Positions 25,210 to 33,995 of a DNA stretch of 64,000 nt are shown here, piece after piece. Under the pieces are notes generated by a model. The model worked only from the letters and a program-made list of their open reading frames with translations, did not search any database and was not told the DNA's origin. Made by a program: the position numbers and the translations under genes. The stretch comes from Halioxenophilus aromaticivorans. Its GTDB lineage: Bacteria; Pseudomonadota; Gammaproteobacteria; Pseudomonadales; Cellvibrionaceae. The stretch spans positions 2,480,001 through 2,544,000 of the forward strand of contig NZ_AP031496.1 in assembly GCF_042850945.1 (NCBI RefSeq), read 5' to 3'. Position 1 is the first letter of the stretch; each line of letters begins with the position of its first letter.

Positions 25210-26667
25210 GTGAATCGACCAAAGCCGGATGATTATTTCAAGGATTGGAAGCAGCGCGAGGCACTGGCGGAGTCTATGATTCCACTGGTTGGCGCGTTGT
25301 ACCGGGAAAAAAACGTGGTTATCAGCATGTACGGCAAACCGCTGATTAACCGTTCTGTTATCGACGTCATGAAAGCGCATCGCTTTGTGCGCCAGGTTGA
25401 AGGCAACGAGCTGTCTGAGTTCGAATCCCATCCTGTGCTCGAAGCGTTAGCAAAGCTGAACCTAAGTTCTTCGCGCATTGATCTCGGTAAGTTAACCGTA
25501 GCTGCTATGAATGCCGGCAGAGACATCAACATCAATGATTTCGTTGCCAGCGAACTGAAAGACCTCATCGGTGGCGAGGCCCCTTTAAGTGAGCCGCAGG
25601 ATGTTGTCCTTTACGGCTTTGGCCGCATAGGCCGCTTGGTAGCGCGTCTGCTGGTAGAAAAAACCGGAAGCGGTGAAGCCCTGCGCTTGCGCGGCATTGT
25701 GGTGCGTAAAGGTAAGGCGGCCAATGACTTGGTTAAACGTGCTAGCTTGCTACGTCGGGACTCGGTTCACGGTTCTTTTAAAGGCACCATTCGCGTCGAT
25801 GAAGACACCAACACTTTGGTGATCAACGGTAGTGAGGTACGCATTATCTATGCGAATGACCCATCCGAGATCGATTACACCGAATACGGCATCAATAACG
25901 CCTTAGTAGTGGATAACACGGGTGTGTGGCGTGATGAAGCCGGCCTAGGCAAGCACCTAAAAGCGAAGGGTGTGGCCAAGGTTCTACTGACCGCGCCAGG
26001 TAAAGGCGATCTTAAAAACATCGTTTACGGTATCAACCACGAAGACATCAAGCCAGAAGACCAAATCGTTTCCGCTGCTTCGTGTACCACCAACGCCATT
26101 GTGCCGGTGTTGAAAGCGGTGCTGGAAAAATATGGTATCTCTCAGGGCCACGTTGAAACGGTTCACTCCTACACCAACGATCAAAACCTGATCGATAACT
26201 ACCATACCGGCGATCGTCGCGGCCGAGCGGCTTCTTTAAACATGGTCATTACCGAAACCGGCGCTGCAAAAGCGGTGGCTAAGGCATTGCCAGAGCTTAA
26301 AGGTAAGCTGACCGGTAACGCGATTAGGGTACCGACACCCAACGTTTCCATGGCGATCTTGAATCTGCAGTTAAACGCAGAGACGTCGGTTGAAGAAATG
26401 AATGAATATCTGCGCCAAGTGGCGTTGCATTCTCCATTGTCTCAGCAGATCGACTTTACCAACTCACCAGAAATGGTATCCACGGACATCGTTGGCTCTC
26501 GCCACGCCTGTGTTTTTGATTCCAAGGCGACAATCGCTGAGGGCAAAACGGCGATTTTATACCTGTGGTATGACAATGAGTTTGGCTATAGCTGCCAAGT
26601 TATGCGCTGTTTGGAGAAGATCGCTGGCGTTGACCAAAAAACCTACCCGGAAAACTACTATCGATAG
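25210..26667 (+). CDS. gap: Long-form glyceraldehyde-3-phosphate dehydrogenase
   Basis: 485 aa, about 130 residues longer at the N-terminus than classical GAPDH; the extension (NRPKPDDYFKDWKQREALAE) is helical. The catalytic part has the Rossmann motif YGFGRIGRLVAR at about 135-146, the active-site Cys292 in SAASCTTNAIVP, THE-loop-like VHSYTNDQNLID and a C-terminal WYDNEFGYSCQ. It interconverts glyceraldehyde-3-phosphate and 1,3-bisphosphoglycerate. After the second strand the usual NAD-selecting Asp is absent and RGIVVRKGKAAN is basic, so use of NADP(H) is conceivable. The start is a GTG with AAGG upstream. Pseudomonas has the same long enzyme beside mfd and nqr. Confidence 0.93.
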   Translation: MNRPKPDDYFKDWKQREALAESMIPLVGALYREKNVVISMYGKPLINRSVIDVMKAHRFVRQVEGNELSEFESHPVLEALAKLNLSSSRIDLGKLTVAAMNAGRDININDFVASELKDLIGGEAPLSEPQDVVLYGFGRIGRLVARLLVEKTGSGEALRLRGIVVRKGKAANDLVKRASLLRRDSVHGSFKGTIRVDEDTNTLVINGSEVRIIYANDPSEIDYTEYGINNALVVDNTGVWRDEAGLGKHLKAKGVAKVLLTAPGKGDLKNIVYGINHEDIKPEDQIVSAASCTTNAIVPVLKAVLEKYGISQGHVETVHSYTNDQNLIDNYHTGDRRGRAASLNMVITETGAAKAVAKALPELKGKLTGNAIRVPTPNVSMAILNLQLNAETSVEEMNEYLRQVALHSPLSQQIDFTNSPEMVSTDIVGSRHACVFDSKATIAEGKTAILYLWYDNEFGYSCQVMRCLEKIAGVDQKTYPENYYR

Positions 26668-26688
26668 TGGAAACCGAGTAGTCCTACC

Positions 26689-26714
26689 AAGGCCGCATTT
26701 ACGCGGCCTTTTTT
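26689..26714 (+). terminator. Terminator after gap
   Basis: AAGGCCGC (26689-26696), loop ATTTAC and GCGGCCTT (26703-26710) form a perfect 8-bp stem that runs into TTTTTT. Confidence 0.92.
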
Positions 26715-27150
26715 GTATCTGATAATCTGATCGGGCATTCTGCCCAAAGTTGCTAAATGATTGAGATTGCAGGTTTTTTTACCTATATTGAAGTAAAAAA
26801 ACGGTAACTGGACTGGTATCCATTAACGTTCACACATATAATTGCGCGGATTTTTTGGTGGCAGCAGCCTTACCGCTGGCTGTCGAGTGTTCAATTAACC
26901 ACACCAGCTGGTAACGCTATAACCACTTGCGGTTAGAGTTTTACTGTGAGCTGATTGCTGACTCTTGTTCTACACTAGAGTTCAGCGAATAGGCTATTGT
27001 TCAAATCTGCTGCCCGCTCGGGCAGGTAAATCAAACAGAAGTCAGACAATAGCAATCCTAAACCGCGTTTGGCGGACTAATTCAGATAGCAAATCAACGC
27101 GTTGTGTTAGTGGCCGTCAGACCAGTCCAACTAGTGATTAGGCAAGGTGT
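26715..27150 (+). promoter_or_regulatory. nqr operon upstream region with nested inverted repeats
   Basis: 436 bp without a gene. It holds a perfect 10-bp inverted repeat, GTTTTTTTAC (26773-26782) and GTAAAAAAAC (26793-26802). Nearer nqrA, an outer stem GCTATTGT (26993-27000) / ACAATAGC (27046-27053) encloses an inner hairpin CTGCCCG-CT-CGGGCAG (27010-27025). The promoter must lie here, but I cannot place the -35/-10 boxes with confidence. Confidence 0.5.
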
Positions 27151-28491
27151 ATGATAAAAATCCGTAAGGGATTGGACCTACCCATATCAGGGGCACCCCA
27201 ACAAGTCATCGATGCCAAAGCCCAGGTTAAATCTGTGGCTGTAGTAGGCCCGGATTACCATGGCATGAAGCCAACTATGGCAGTCCAAGTCGGTGACAAA
27301 GTAAAACTCGGTCAAGAGTTGTTTAGCGACAAAAAAACCGAGGGGGTTGTTTTTACAGCGCCAGCTTCTGGCACTGTATCCGCGGTAAACCGCGGCGCCA
27401 AAAGGGTACTCCAATCCGTCGTAATCGACATTGAAGGCGACGACTTCATTGAATTTGACAGCTACTCATCCGCAGAGCTGGCGTCAATTAGCCGCGATAA
27501 AGTCCAAGCTAATTTAGCTAAGTCTGGCCAGTGGGCTGCTTTGCGTACTCGCCCATACAGCCGAGTACCCGCCTTAGATTCTACGCCCAACTCGATCTTT
27601 GTAAGCGCCATTGACACCAATCCCCTGGCAGCCGATCCCGCTGTAGTGATTGCAGAGCAAAAAGAAGCCTTTATTGATGGTTTGAAAGTTCTGTCTGCTT
27701 TGACTGATGGCGTGGTGTATGTGTGTCAAGCGCCAGGCGCCGATATCCCAACCGCCGGTGGTCAAGTCACCGCTAAAGAGTTTGGTGGTATTCACCCCGC
27801 TGGTAACGCTGGTACGCACATTCATTATCTCGATCCAGTATCCGCTTCCAAGACTGTGTGGACAGTGGGTTATCAGGACGTTATTGCATTCGGCAAGTTG
27901 TTTACCACGGGTAAAATCTTCACCGATCGCGTAGTCGCCCTAGGTGGTCCACAGGTAGAGCGTCCACGCTTAATCAAAACCCGCATGGGTGCCTGCCTGG
28001 AAGAACTCACCGCAGGTGAGCTGAAAGCTGGTGACAACCGTATCGTTTCAGGTTCTGTGTTCGGTGGCAGGACCGCCAAGGGGCCATTTGCTTTTCTTGG
28101 TCGCTACCACAATCAAATCAGCGTATTGGAAGAGGGCAGAGATCGTCCTATGGTGCACTACTTGCGCCCGGGCTTTAACTACTTTTCTACCATGGGCATC
28201 TACGTGTCTAAGTTGTTCGGTGGTAAAAAATTCGATTTCAGCACCACTACCATGGGTAGTGAGCGCGCCATGGTGCCGGTAGGCAACTATGAGCGTGTTA
28301 TGCCTTTCGATATTTTACCCACACAATTGCTTCGCGCTCTGATCGTCGGTGATACTGACACCGCTCAAAAATTGGGCTGTCTAGAGTTGGATGAGGAAGA
28401 TCTTTCACTGTGTACCTTTGTGTGCCCGGGTAAGTACGAATACGGCCCCATCTTGCGTGACAACCTAACTCGCATTGAGAAGGAGGGCTAA
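27151..28491 (+). CDS. nqrA: Na+-translocating NADH:quinone reductase subunit A
   Basis: 446 aa, first gene of the six-gene nqr operon. It begins MIKIRKGLDLPISGAPQQ, the conserved NqrA start, and contains FTAPASGTVSAVNRGAKRVLQSVVI and the KTRMGACLEELTAGEL region. NqrA is the peripheral cytoplasmic subunit involved in ubiquinone reduction. The complex oxidises NADH, reduces quinone and pumps Na+ out, powering Na+-driven transport in marine bacteria. AGGCAAGG lies before the ATG. The next gene starts 3 bp after its stop. Confidence 0.96.
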   Translation: MIKIRKGLDLPISGAPQQVIDAKAQVKSVAVVGPDYHGMKPTMAVQVGDKVKLGQELFSDKKTEGVVFTAPASGTVSAVNRGAKRVLQSVVIDIEGDDFIEFDSYSSAELASISRDKVQANLAKSGQWAALRTRPYSRVPALDSTPNSIFVSAIDTNPLAADPAVVIAEQKEAFIDGLKVLSALTDGVVYVCQAPGADIPTAGGQVTAKEFGGIHPAGNAGTHIHYLDPVSASKTVWTVGYQDVIAFGKLFTTGKIFTDRVVALGGPQVERPRLIKTRMGACLEELTAGELKAGDNRIVSGSVFGGRTAKGPFAFLGRYHNQISVLEEGRDRPMVHYLRPGFNYFSTMGIYVSKLFGGKKFDFSTTTMGSERAMVPVGNYERVMPFDILPTQLLRALIVGDTDTAQKLGCLELDEEDLSLCTFVCPGKYEYGPILRDNLTRIEKEG

Positions 28492-28494
28492 TCG

Positions 28495-29691
28495 ATGTCA
28501 CTACGTAAAACTCTCGATAAAATGGAGCCGCTCTTTCACAAAGGCGGTAAATATGAAGGTTGGTACGCGCTTTACGAAGCTGTGGACACCGTCTTCTATC
28601 GTCCGGGCTCCGTCACCAAAACCAGTGCCCATGTGCGTGATGGTATCGACCTGAAACGCATGATGATTACCGTTTGGATGTGTACCTTTCCGGCCATGTT
28701 CTTCGGTATGTACAACGTTGGTTGGCAGGCCAATACCCAAATGGTCGCCATGGGTTTAACCGAAATAGGTAACTGGCGTGACCTGTTCATTTCCGGTTTT
28801 GACCCTAGTAGCGTCGTCAATTGTATATGGCACGGTGCTCTTTACTTCCTTCCTATATACGCTGTCACCTTTGTGGTGGGTGGTTTCTGGGAAGTGCTGT
28901 TTGCCATGAAGCGTGGCCACGAAGTTAACGAAGGTTTCTTTGTTACTTCTATTCTTTTTGCGCTGATCGCACCACCGACTCTACCGTTGTGGCTTGCCGC
29001 ATTGGGTATTTCCTTCGGTGTGGTTATTGGTAAAGAAGTCTTCGGTGGTACAGGTAAAAACTTCCTGAACCCTGCGCTGACTGGCCGTGCATTCTTGTAT
29101 TTCGCTTATCCGGCGTTTATGTCTGGTGATTCCGTATGGACCGCGGTAGATGGCTATACTGGTGCTACCGCGCTGTCAGTTGCCGCTTCAGACGGTATCG
29201 CTGCATTGCAATCCTCTTTGAGCATGTCTTGGACCGATGCCTTCATTGGCCATATGCAAGGCTCCATCGGTGAGGTGTCCACATTAGCGATTCTAATAGG
29301 CGGAGCCATTCTGCTGATTATGAAGATCGCCTCCTGGCGCATTGTTGCCGGTGTAATGCTGGGCATGATTGCAACTTCCACGCTACTTAACTTTGTTGGT
29401 TCTGACAGCAACCCGATGTTTGCCATGCCATGGTACTGGCACTTGGTTATTGGGGGCTTCGCTTTCGGTATGATCTTTATGGCTACCGACCCAGTGTCTT
29501 CTTCCATGACCAACACCGGCAAGTGGTTGTTCGGTATTTTGGTGGGCTTAATGACCGTCATCATTCGCGTGGTGAATCCAGCATTCCCAGAGGGCATTAT
29601 GCTGGCCATCTTGTTCGCTAATCTGTTTGCGCCGTTAATCGACCACTTTGTGGTTCAGGCCAATATCAAAAGGAGGTTGGCACGTGGCTAG
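28495..29691 (+). CDS. nqrB: Na+-NQR subunit B
   Basis: 398 aa, integral membrane subunit with about ten hydrophobic helices. The flavinylation motif is DGYTGATAL, with Thr225 expected to carry covalent FMN placed by ApbE. The long cytoplasmic N-terminus (KTLDKMEPLFHKGGKYEGW) is as in known NqrB. It shares the Na+ path and quinone-site region with NqrA/D. The gene follows nqrA by 3 bp and overlaps nqrC by 8 bp. Confidence 0.96.
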   Translation: MSLRKTLDKMEPLFHKGGKYEGWYALYEAVDTVFYRPGSVTKTSAHVRDGIDLKRMMITVWMCTFPAMFFGMYNVGWQANTQMVAMGLTEIGNWRDLFISGFDPSSVVNCIWHGALYFLPIYAVTFVVGGFWEVLFAMKRGHEVNEGFFVTSILFALIAPPTLPLWLAALGISFGVVIGKEVFGGTGKNFLNPALTGRAFLYFAYPAFMSGDSVWTAVDGYTGATALSVAASDGIAALQSSLSMSWTDAFIGHMQGSIGEVSTLAILIGGAILLIMKIASWRIVAGVMLGMIATSTLLNFVGSDSNPMFAMPWYWHLVIGGFAFGMIFMATDPVSSSMTNTGKWLFGILVGLMTVIIRVVNPAFPEGIMLAILFANLFAPLIDHFVVQANIKRRLARG

Positions 29692-30448
29692 TAAAGACTC
29701 AACAGTAGGCACGATTGTTGTCGCCGTAGTGCTGTGTATTGTTTGTTCTGTAATTGTGTCTACTGCGGCAGTAATGCTCAAGCCAGCGCAGCAAGCAAAC
29801 AAACAAAAAGACTTTCAGGGCAGTATTCTGGCCGCCGCCGGTTTGTTGCAGGCTGATAAAACCGTTGAAGAGCAGTTTGAATCGGTAACCACCAAGCTGG
29901 TGGACCTGGATTCTGGCAAGTACACCGATGGTGATCCCAAGCAATTTGATCAACGTCAGGCCGCCAAAGATCCAGCCACCTCAGAAGAGCTGAGCGACAG
30001 TGAAGATCTGGCTAAGATCTCGCGTCGTGAAAATACGTCTGCGGTGTATCTGATCAACAACGATGTCGGTGACTTGGACAAAATCATTCTGCCTATCCGC
30101 GGCTATGGTTTGTGGTCCACGCTGTACGGCTTTATCGCTTTGGAGTCAGACCTTAACACCATCGCTGGTATCGGCTTTTATGAGCACGGTGAAACCCCAG
30201 GGCTAGGTGGTGAGGTGGACAACCCTCGCTGGAAACAAATATGGATTGGTAAAGAAATTTACGATGACCAGGGCGACGTTTCCATCAAAGTCATTAAGGG
30301 TCAGGCTTCACCTAATGACGATTATGCTGTCGACGGCCTCTCGGGGGCGACCTTGACCAGTAAGGGCGTTAATAATTTGGTGCAGTTTTGGCTGGGCGAA
30401 GAGGGCTTCAAGTCTTACTTGTCTAACCTGAAAGAGGGAGACGCCTAA
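29684..30448 (+). CDS. nqrC: Na+-NQR subunit C
   Basis: 254 aa from the GTG at 29684 (MASKDSTVGTIVVAVVLC), which has AGGAGG eight bases upstream and overlaps the nqrB stop. Longer reading to 29648 would lie inside nqrB and lacks support. One N-terminal membrane helix (residues 10-32) anchors a periplasmic FMN-binding domain with GYGLWSTLYGF, HGETPGLGGEVDNPRW and DGLSGATLTSKGV; Thr223 is the ApbE flavinylation site. The nqrD ATG overlaps its stop. Confidence 0.96.
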   Translation: MASKDSTVGTIVVAVVLCIVCSVIVSTAAVMLKPAQQANKQKDFQGSILAAAGLLQADKTVEEQFESVTTKLVDLDSGKYTDGDPKQFDQRQAAKDPATSEELSDSEDLAKISRRENTSAVYLINNDVGDLDKIILPIRGYGLWSTLYGFIALESDLNTIAGIGFYEHGETPGLGGEVDNPRWKQIWIGKEIYDDQGDVSIKVIKGQASPNDDYAVDGLSGATLTSKGVNNLVQFWLGEEGFKSYLSNLKEGDA

Positions 30449-31104
30449 TGAAATCCAAAGAGTTACTCTTTAAACCGGTATTTGAGAACAACCCCATTGC
30501 TTTGCAGATTTTAGGTATCTGCTCTGCTTTGGCGGTAACCAGCAGCCTAAAAGTGACTTTGGTGATGTGTATTGCCCTTACGGCGGTAACCGCGTTTTCC
30601 AACTTTTTCGTTGCCCTGGTGCGTAACTTTATTCCTAGCAGCATTCGAATCATTGTTCAAATGACCATTATTGCCTCATTGGTAATCGTGGTAGATCAGA
30701 TTCTTAAAGCTGTGGCTTATGATATCAGCAAGCAGCTTTCGGTATTCGTTGGTTTGATTATTACCAACTGTATCGTTATGGGTCGTGCTGAAGCTTTTGC
30801 TATGAAAAACCCACCCATCCCCAGTTTCTTGGATGGTGTAGGTAATGGCTTGGGTTACAGCGCGTTACTGGTTGTTTTAGCTGTGATCCGCGAGCTGTTT
30901 GGCTCTGGTAAGCTGTTGGGCTTCGAAATTCTACCACTCACCACTGAAGGCGGTTGGTATGTTTCAAACGGCATGATGCTGTTGCCACCAAGCGCGTTCT
31001 TCTTGATCGGGTTGATCATCTGGGGCCTGCGAACTTGGAAACCTGCTCAGATCGAAGAGCCTGAGTTCCGCATCACGTCCAACACCAAGCCGAAGGAGGT
31101 CTAA
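30448..31104 (+). CDS. nqrD: Na+-NQR subunit D
   Basis: 218 aa with six predicted membrane helices. It starts SKELLFKPVFENNPIALQIL, the typical NqrD start, and has LIITNCIVMGRAEAFAM, where the Cys of TNCIVMGR takes part in the intramembrane iron-sulfur cofactor shared with NqrE. It begins with a 1-base stop/start overlap with nqrC. GGAGG in the preceding codons is the ribosome site. Confidence 0.96.
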   Translation: MKSKELLFKPVFENNPIALQILGICSALAVTSSLKVTLVMCIALTAVTAFSNFFVALVRNFIPSSIRIIVQMTIIASLVIVVDQILKAVAYDISKQLSVFVGLIITNCIVMGRAEAFAMKNPPIPSFLDGVGNGLGYSALLVVLAVIRELFGSGKLLGFEILPLTTEGGWYVSNGMMLLPPSAFFLIGLIIWGLRTWKPAQIEEPEFRITSNTKPKEV

Positions 31105-31107
31105 ATC

Positions 31108-31716
31108 ATGGAGTATTACCTCAGTTTATTTGTTCGGTCGATCTTCATCGACAACATGGCTCTGACCTTCTTCTTGGGTATGTGTACCTTCTTGGCTGTG
31201 TCCAAGAAGGTAGAAGCTGCCATCGGTTTGGGTATTGCGGTGGTCGTTGTTTTGGGCATTACCGTACCAATCAACAATCTGCTGTATAACTACCTATTGG
31301 CCGATGGTGCTTTGGCATGGGCTGGTTTACCGCAGGTGGACTTAAGCTTCCTTGGCTTGATCAGCTACATTGGTGTGATCGCGGCTTTGGTACAAATCCT
31401 TGAAATGTTCTTGGATAAATTTGTACCAGCGCTGTACAACGCATTGGGCGTGTTCTTGCCTCTGATTACTGTGAACTGTGCCATCATGGGTGCTTCATTG
31501 TTCATGGTTGAGCGTGACTACAACTTTGCCGAGAGCTGCGTGTTTGGTATCGGTGCTGGTATTGGTTGGGCTTTGGCCATTGCGGTTTTGGCGGGTATCC
31601 GTGAAAAACTGAAATACAGTGACGTACCTGCCGGTTTACAGGGCTTGGGTATTACTTTCATTACCGTTGGTTTGATGTCTCTTGGCTTCATGTCCTTCGG
31701 CGGTATCGATCTATAA
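31108..31716 (+). CDS. nqrE: Na+-NQR subunit E
   Basis: 202 aa, six membrane helices, related to NqrD in inverted topology. It starts MEYYLSLFVRSIFIDNMALT and has VNCAIMGASLFMVERDY, the partner cysteine motif of the NqrD/E metal centre. AAGGAGG precedes the ATG. It lies 3 bp after nqrD and 13 bp before nqrF. Confidence 0.96.
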   Translation: MEYYLSLFVRSIFIDNMALTFFLGMCTFLAVSKKVEAAIGLGIAVVVVLGITVPINNLLYNYLLADGALAWAGLPQVDLSFLGLISYIGVIAALVQILEMFLDKFVPALYNALGVFLPLITVNCAIMGASLFMVERDYNFAESCVFGIGAGIGWALAIAVLAGIREKLKYSDVPAGLQGLGITFITVGLMSLGFMSFGGIDL

Positions 31717-31729
31717 AGGTGGTTAAAAC

Positions 31730-32947
31730 ATGGAAATAGCATTAGGTGTAATCATGTTTACCGCCATCGTACTGGTGTTGGTGGTAATCATCTTAATGGC
31801 ACGCTCGCAGCTTGTTAGCAGTGGTGATGTGCAAATCGTAGTTAATGGTGAAAAGACTCTAACGGTGCCAGCCGGTGGCAAGTTGCTTAGCACGCTTGCT
31901 GATAGCGGTATGTTTTTGCCCTCTGCCTGTGGTGGCGGTGGTAGCTGCGCTCAGTGTAAGTGTGTGATCAACAGTGGCGGTGGCTCTATGCTGCCCACTG
32001 AAGAGTCTCACTTCAACAAACGCGAAGCGCGCGAAGGTTGGCGTTTGTCTTGCCAGGTGCCGGTTAAGCAAGACATGGAGATCCATGTTGAAGAAGACGT
32101 ATTCGGTGTTAAGCAGTGGGAATGTACGGTCGAATCTAACCCCAACATGGCCACGTTTATTAAAGAGCTAACTTTGCGCTTGCCGGAAGGTGAAAATGTA
32201 GATTTCCGCGCTGGCGGATACGTACAGCTGGAAGCACCAGCACACCATGTGTACTACAAAAACTTCGACATCGAAGAAGAGTACCGCGGTGACTGGGAGC
32301 GGTTTGGCTTCTTTAATTTGGAATCTAAAGTGGACGAGCCGATCATTCGCGCTTACTCCATGGCCAACTACCCAGAAGAAAAAGGTGTGGTTAAGTTCAA
32401 TATTCGTATTGCGACGCCACCTCCTGGCTCTCAGGGCATCCCGCCCGGCCAGATGTCTTCTTACGTGTTTAACCTTAAAGCGGGTGACAAGATCACTGTG
32501 TTCGGGCCATTTGGTGAGTTCTTCGCCAAGGAAACCGATGCAGAGATGGTATTCATCGGTGGTGGTGCAGGTATGGCGCCCATGCGTTCGCACATTTTTG
32601 ATCAGTTGCGCCGCTTGAATTCAGACCGCAAGATCTCCTTCTGGTACGGTGCACGTTCTCTACGAGAGCTGTTCTATCAGGATGAATACGATTTGCTAGC
32701 CGAAGAAAACGAAAACTTCGATTGGCATATTGCATTGTCGGATCCACAGCCAGAAGATAACTGGGAAGGTTTGACCGGGTTTATCCATAACGTTTTGTAC
32801 GATAAATACCTGAAAGACCACCCGGCACCTGAAGACTGTGAGTACTACATGTGTGGGCCTCCGGTAATGAATGCCGCCGTTATCAAAATGCTTAAGGATT
32901 TGGGAGTAGAGGATGAGAACATCCTACTTGACGACTTCGGTGGTTAA
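31730..32947 (+). CDS. nqrF: Na+-NQR subunit F (NADH-oxidising)
   Basis: 405 aa. An N-terminal membrane helix (residues 4-24) is followed by a 2Fe-2S ferredoxin domain with Cys67, Cys73, Cys76 and Cys108 as ligands (SACGGGGSCAQCK). Next come an FAD domain with RAYSMANYPEEKG and an NAD-binding domain with FIGGGAGMAPMRSHIFDQL and YYMCGPPVM. It ends LLDDFGG as usual. NqrF is the electron entry point from NADH. The apbE start lies inside its last codons, and a strong hairpin follows the stop. Confidence 0.97.
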   Translation: MEIALGVIMFTAIVLVLVVIILMARSQLVSSGDVQIVVNGEKTLTVPAGGKLLSTLADSGMFLPSACGGGGSCAQCKCVINSGGGSMLPTEESHFNKREAREGWRLSCQVPVKQDMEIHVEEDVFGVKQWECTVESNPNMATFIKELTLRLPEGENVDFRAGGYVQLEAPAHHVYYKNFDIEEEYRGDWERFGFFNLESKVDEPIIRAYSMANYPEEKGVVKFNIRIATPPPGSQGIPPGQMSSYVFNLKAGDKITVFGPFGEFFAKETDAEMVFIGGGAGMAPMRSHIFDQLRRLNSDRKISFWYGARSLRELFYQDEYDLLAEENENFDWHIALSDPQPEDNWEGLTGFIHNVLYDKYLKDHPAPEDCEYYMCGPPVMNAAVIKMLKDLGVEDENILLDDFGG

Positions 32948-33980
32948 GGCCAAAAACTTCTGCACTAAAACAGGGCCCTTATGGGCCCTGTTTTGTTTGC
33001 TGTTGGTGTTGGGTTGCGAGCAGCGTCGAGAGGCGGTGGTTATTTCCGGCCCAACTATGGGGACCAGTTACAATATTACTCTGGTCGGGCAGCGCTCTCA
33101 GCAGGAATTGGAGCGACTACAGGCCGGCATCGATGCCATACTGGAGCACATCAACCAAGTGGCCAGCACCTACATCGACGACTCAGAGTTGATGCTGTTT
33201 AATGCTGCGCCAATTGGCCGGCCTATCGATGTGTCGAATGAGCTGTACGAATTGTTGGCCATCAGCGCACAGGTGTTCGCACTGACTTCCGGGGCTTACG
33301 ATGTCACTGTAGGGCCGGTAGTTAACCTGTGGGGCTTTGGTCCTGGGGTTGATTTCAGCCAACAGCGACAGGTGCCTGAGACCGAAGCGTTAACCCAGGC
33401 GCTGGCTAAAGTGGGCTTTGATAGCCTTTCACTTGGCGAAGATAGCCATGAGGTGAGCAAAGCTAAAGCGATCAGTGTCGATTTGTCTTCCGTTGCAAAG
33501 GGCTATGCTGTGGATGAACTGGCAGAGTATCTATTGGCGCAGAATGTGGTGGATTTTTTGGTAGAGGTCGGCGGTGAAATTCGTGTTAGCGGGCAAAATC
33601 GTCGGGCTGAACCTTGGCGAATCGGTATAGAAATGCCATCGCTTACCCCGACCGATCCCGCCCAAGCGGTGTCCATTACTGATGCTGGTATGGCTACTTC
33701 CGGCGATTACAGAAACTTTTTTGTGCGCGATGGGATAAGATACTCCCACACCCTAGACCCACGTACAGGTCGGCCAATCACTCATAATCTGGCCTCTGTG
33801 ACGGTAATTGAGGCCAGCAGCGCGCTGGCCGATGCTCTGGCAACCGGGCTGTCTGTGATGGGTGAAACCGATGCTATGGAAGTGTGTCGACGTAATCAGC
33901 TGGCTTGTTTTTTTATTATTCACGACGGCGAAGGTTTCGTAGAACAACATTCGCCGGCGTTTGAAGTTTATTTACACTAG
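32913..33980 (+). CDS. apbE: FAD:protein FMN transferase ApbE (flavin transferase for Nqr)
   Basis: 355 aa lipoprotein. The ATG at 32913 overlaps nqrF by 35 bp and has GGGAG upstream; an in-frame GTG at 32940 is an alternative. The signal peptide ALFCLLLVLGC has a lipobox ending at Cys35. The mature part has ApbE hallmarks: GPTMGTSYNITL, DLSSVAKGYAVDELA, VEVGGEIRVSGQNR and SGDYRNFF, then SHTLDPRTGRP (Mg2+ and FAD contacts). It moves FMN from FAD onto the SGAT/TGAT Thr of NqrC and NqrB at the periplasmic face. A perfect terminator-like hairpin is embedded in its signal-peptide codons. Confidence 0.95.
   Translation: MRTSYLTTSVVKAKNFCTKTGPLWALFCLLLVLGCEQRREAVVISGPTMGTSYNITLVGQRSQQELERLQAGIDAILEHINQVASTYIDDSELMLFNAAPIGRPIDVSNELYELLAISAQVFALTSGAYDVTVGPVVNLWGFGPGVDFSQQRQVPETEALTQALAKVGFDSLSLGEDSHEVSKAKAISVDLSSVAKGYAVDELAEYLLAQNVVDFLVEVGGEIRVSGQNRRAEPWRIGIEMPSLTPTDPAQAVSITDAGMATSGDYRNFFVRDGIRYSHTLDPRTGRPITHNLASVTVIEASSALADALATGLSVMGETDAMEVCRRNQLACFFIIHDGEGFVEQHSPAFEVYLH
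32967..32994 (+). terminator. Terminator-like hairpin after nqrF, inside apbE codons
   Basis: AAAACAGGGCCC (32967-32978), loop TTAT and GGGCCCTGTTTT (32983-32994) form a perfect 12-bp stem ending in T4GT3. It lies 20 bp after the nqrF stop, where an operon terminator would sit, yet is fully within the apbE reading frame. It probably lowers apbE expression relative to nqr. Confidence 0.8.
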
Positions 33981-33995
33981 TGTGAGGTCTTAACA

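Noticed and set aside
25425..25442. GAGTTCGAATCCCATCC, resembling a tRNA T-arm
   Set aside because: It lies in frame inside the GAPDH gene and no acceptor or anticodon stems fit around it.
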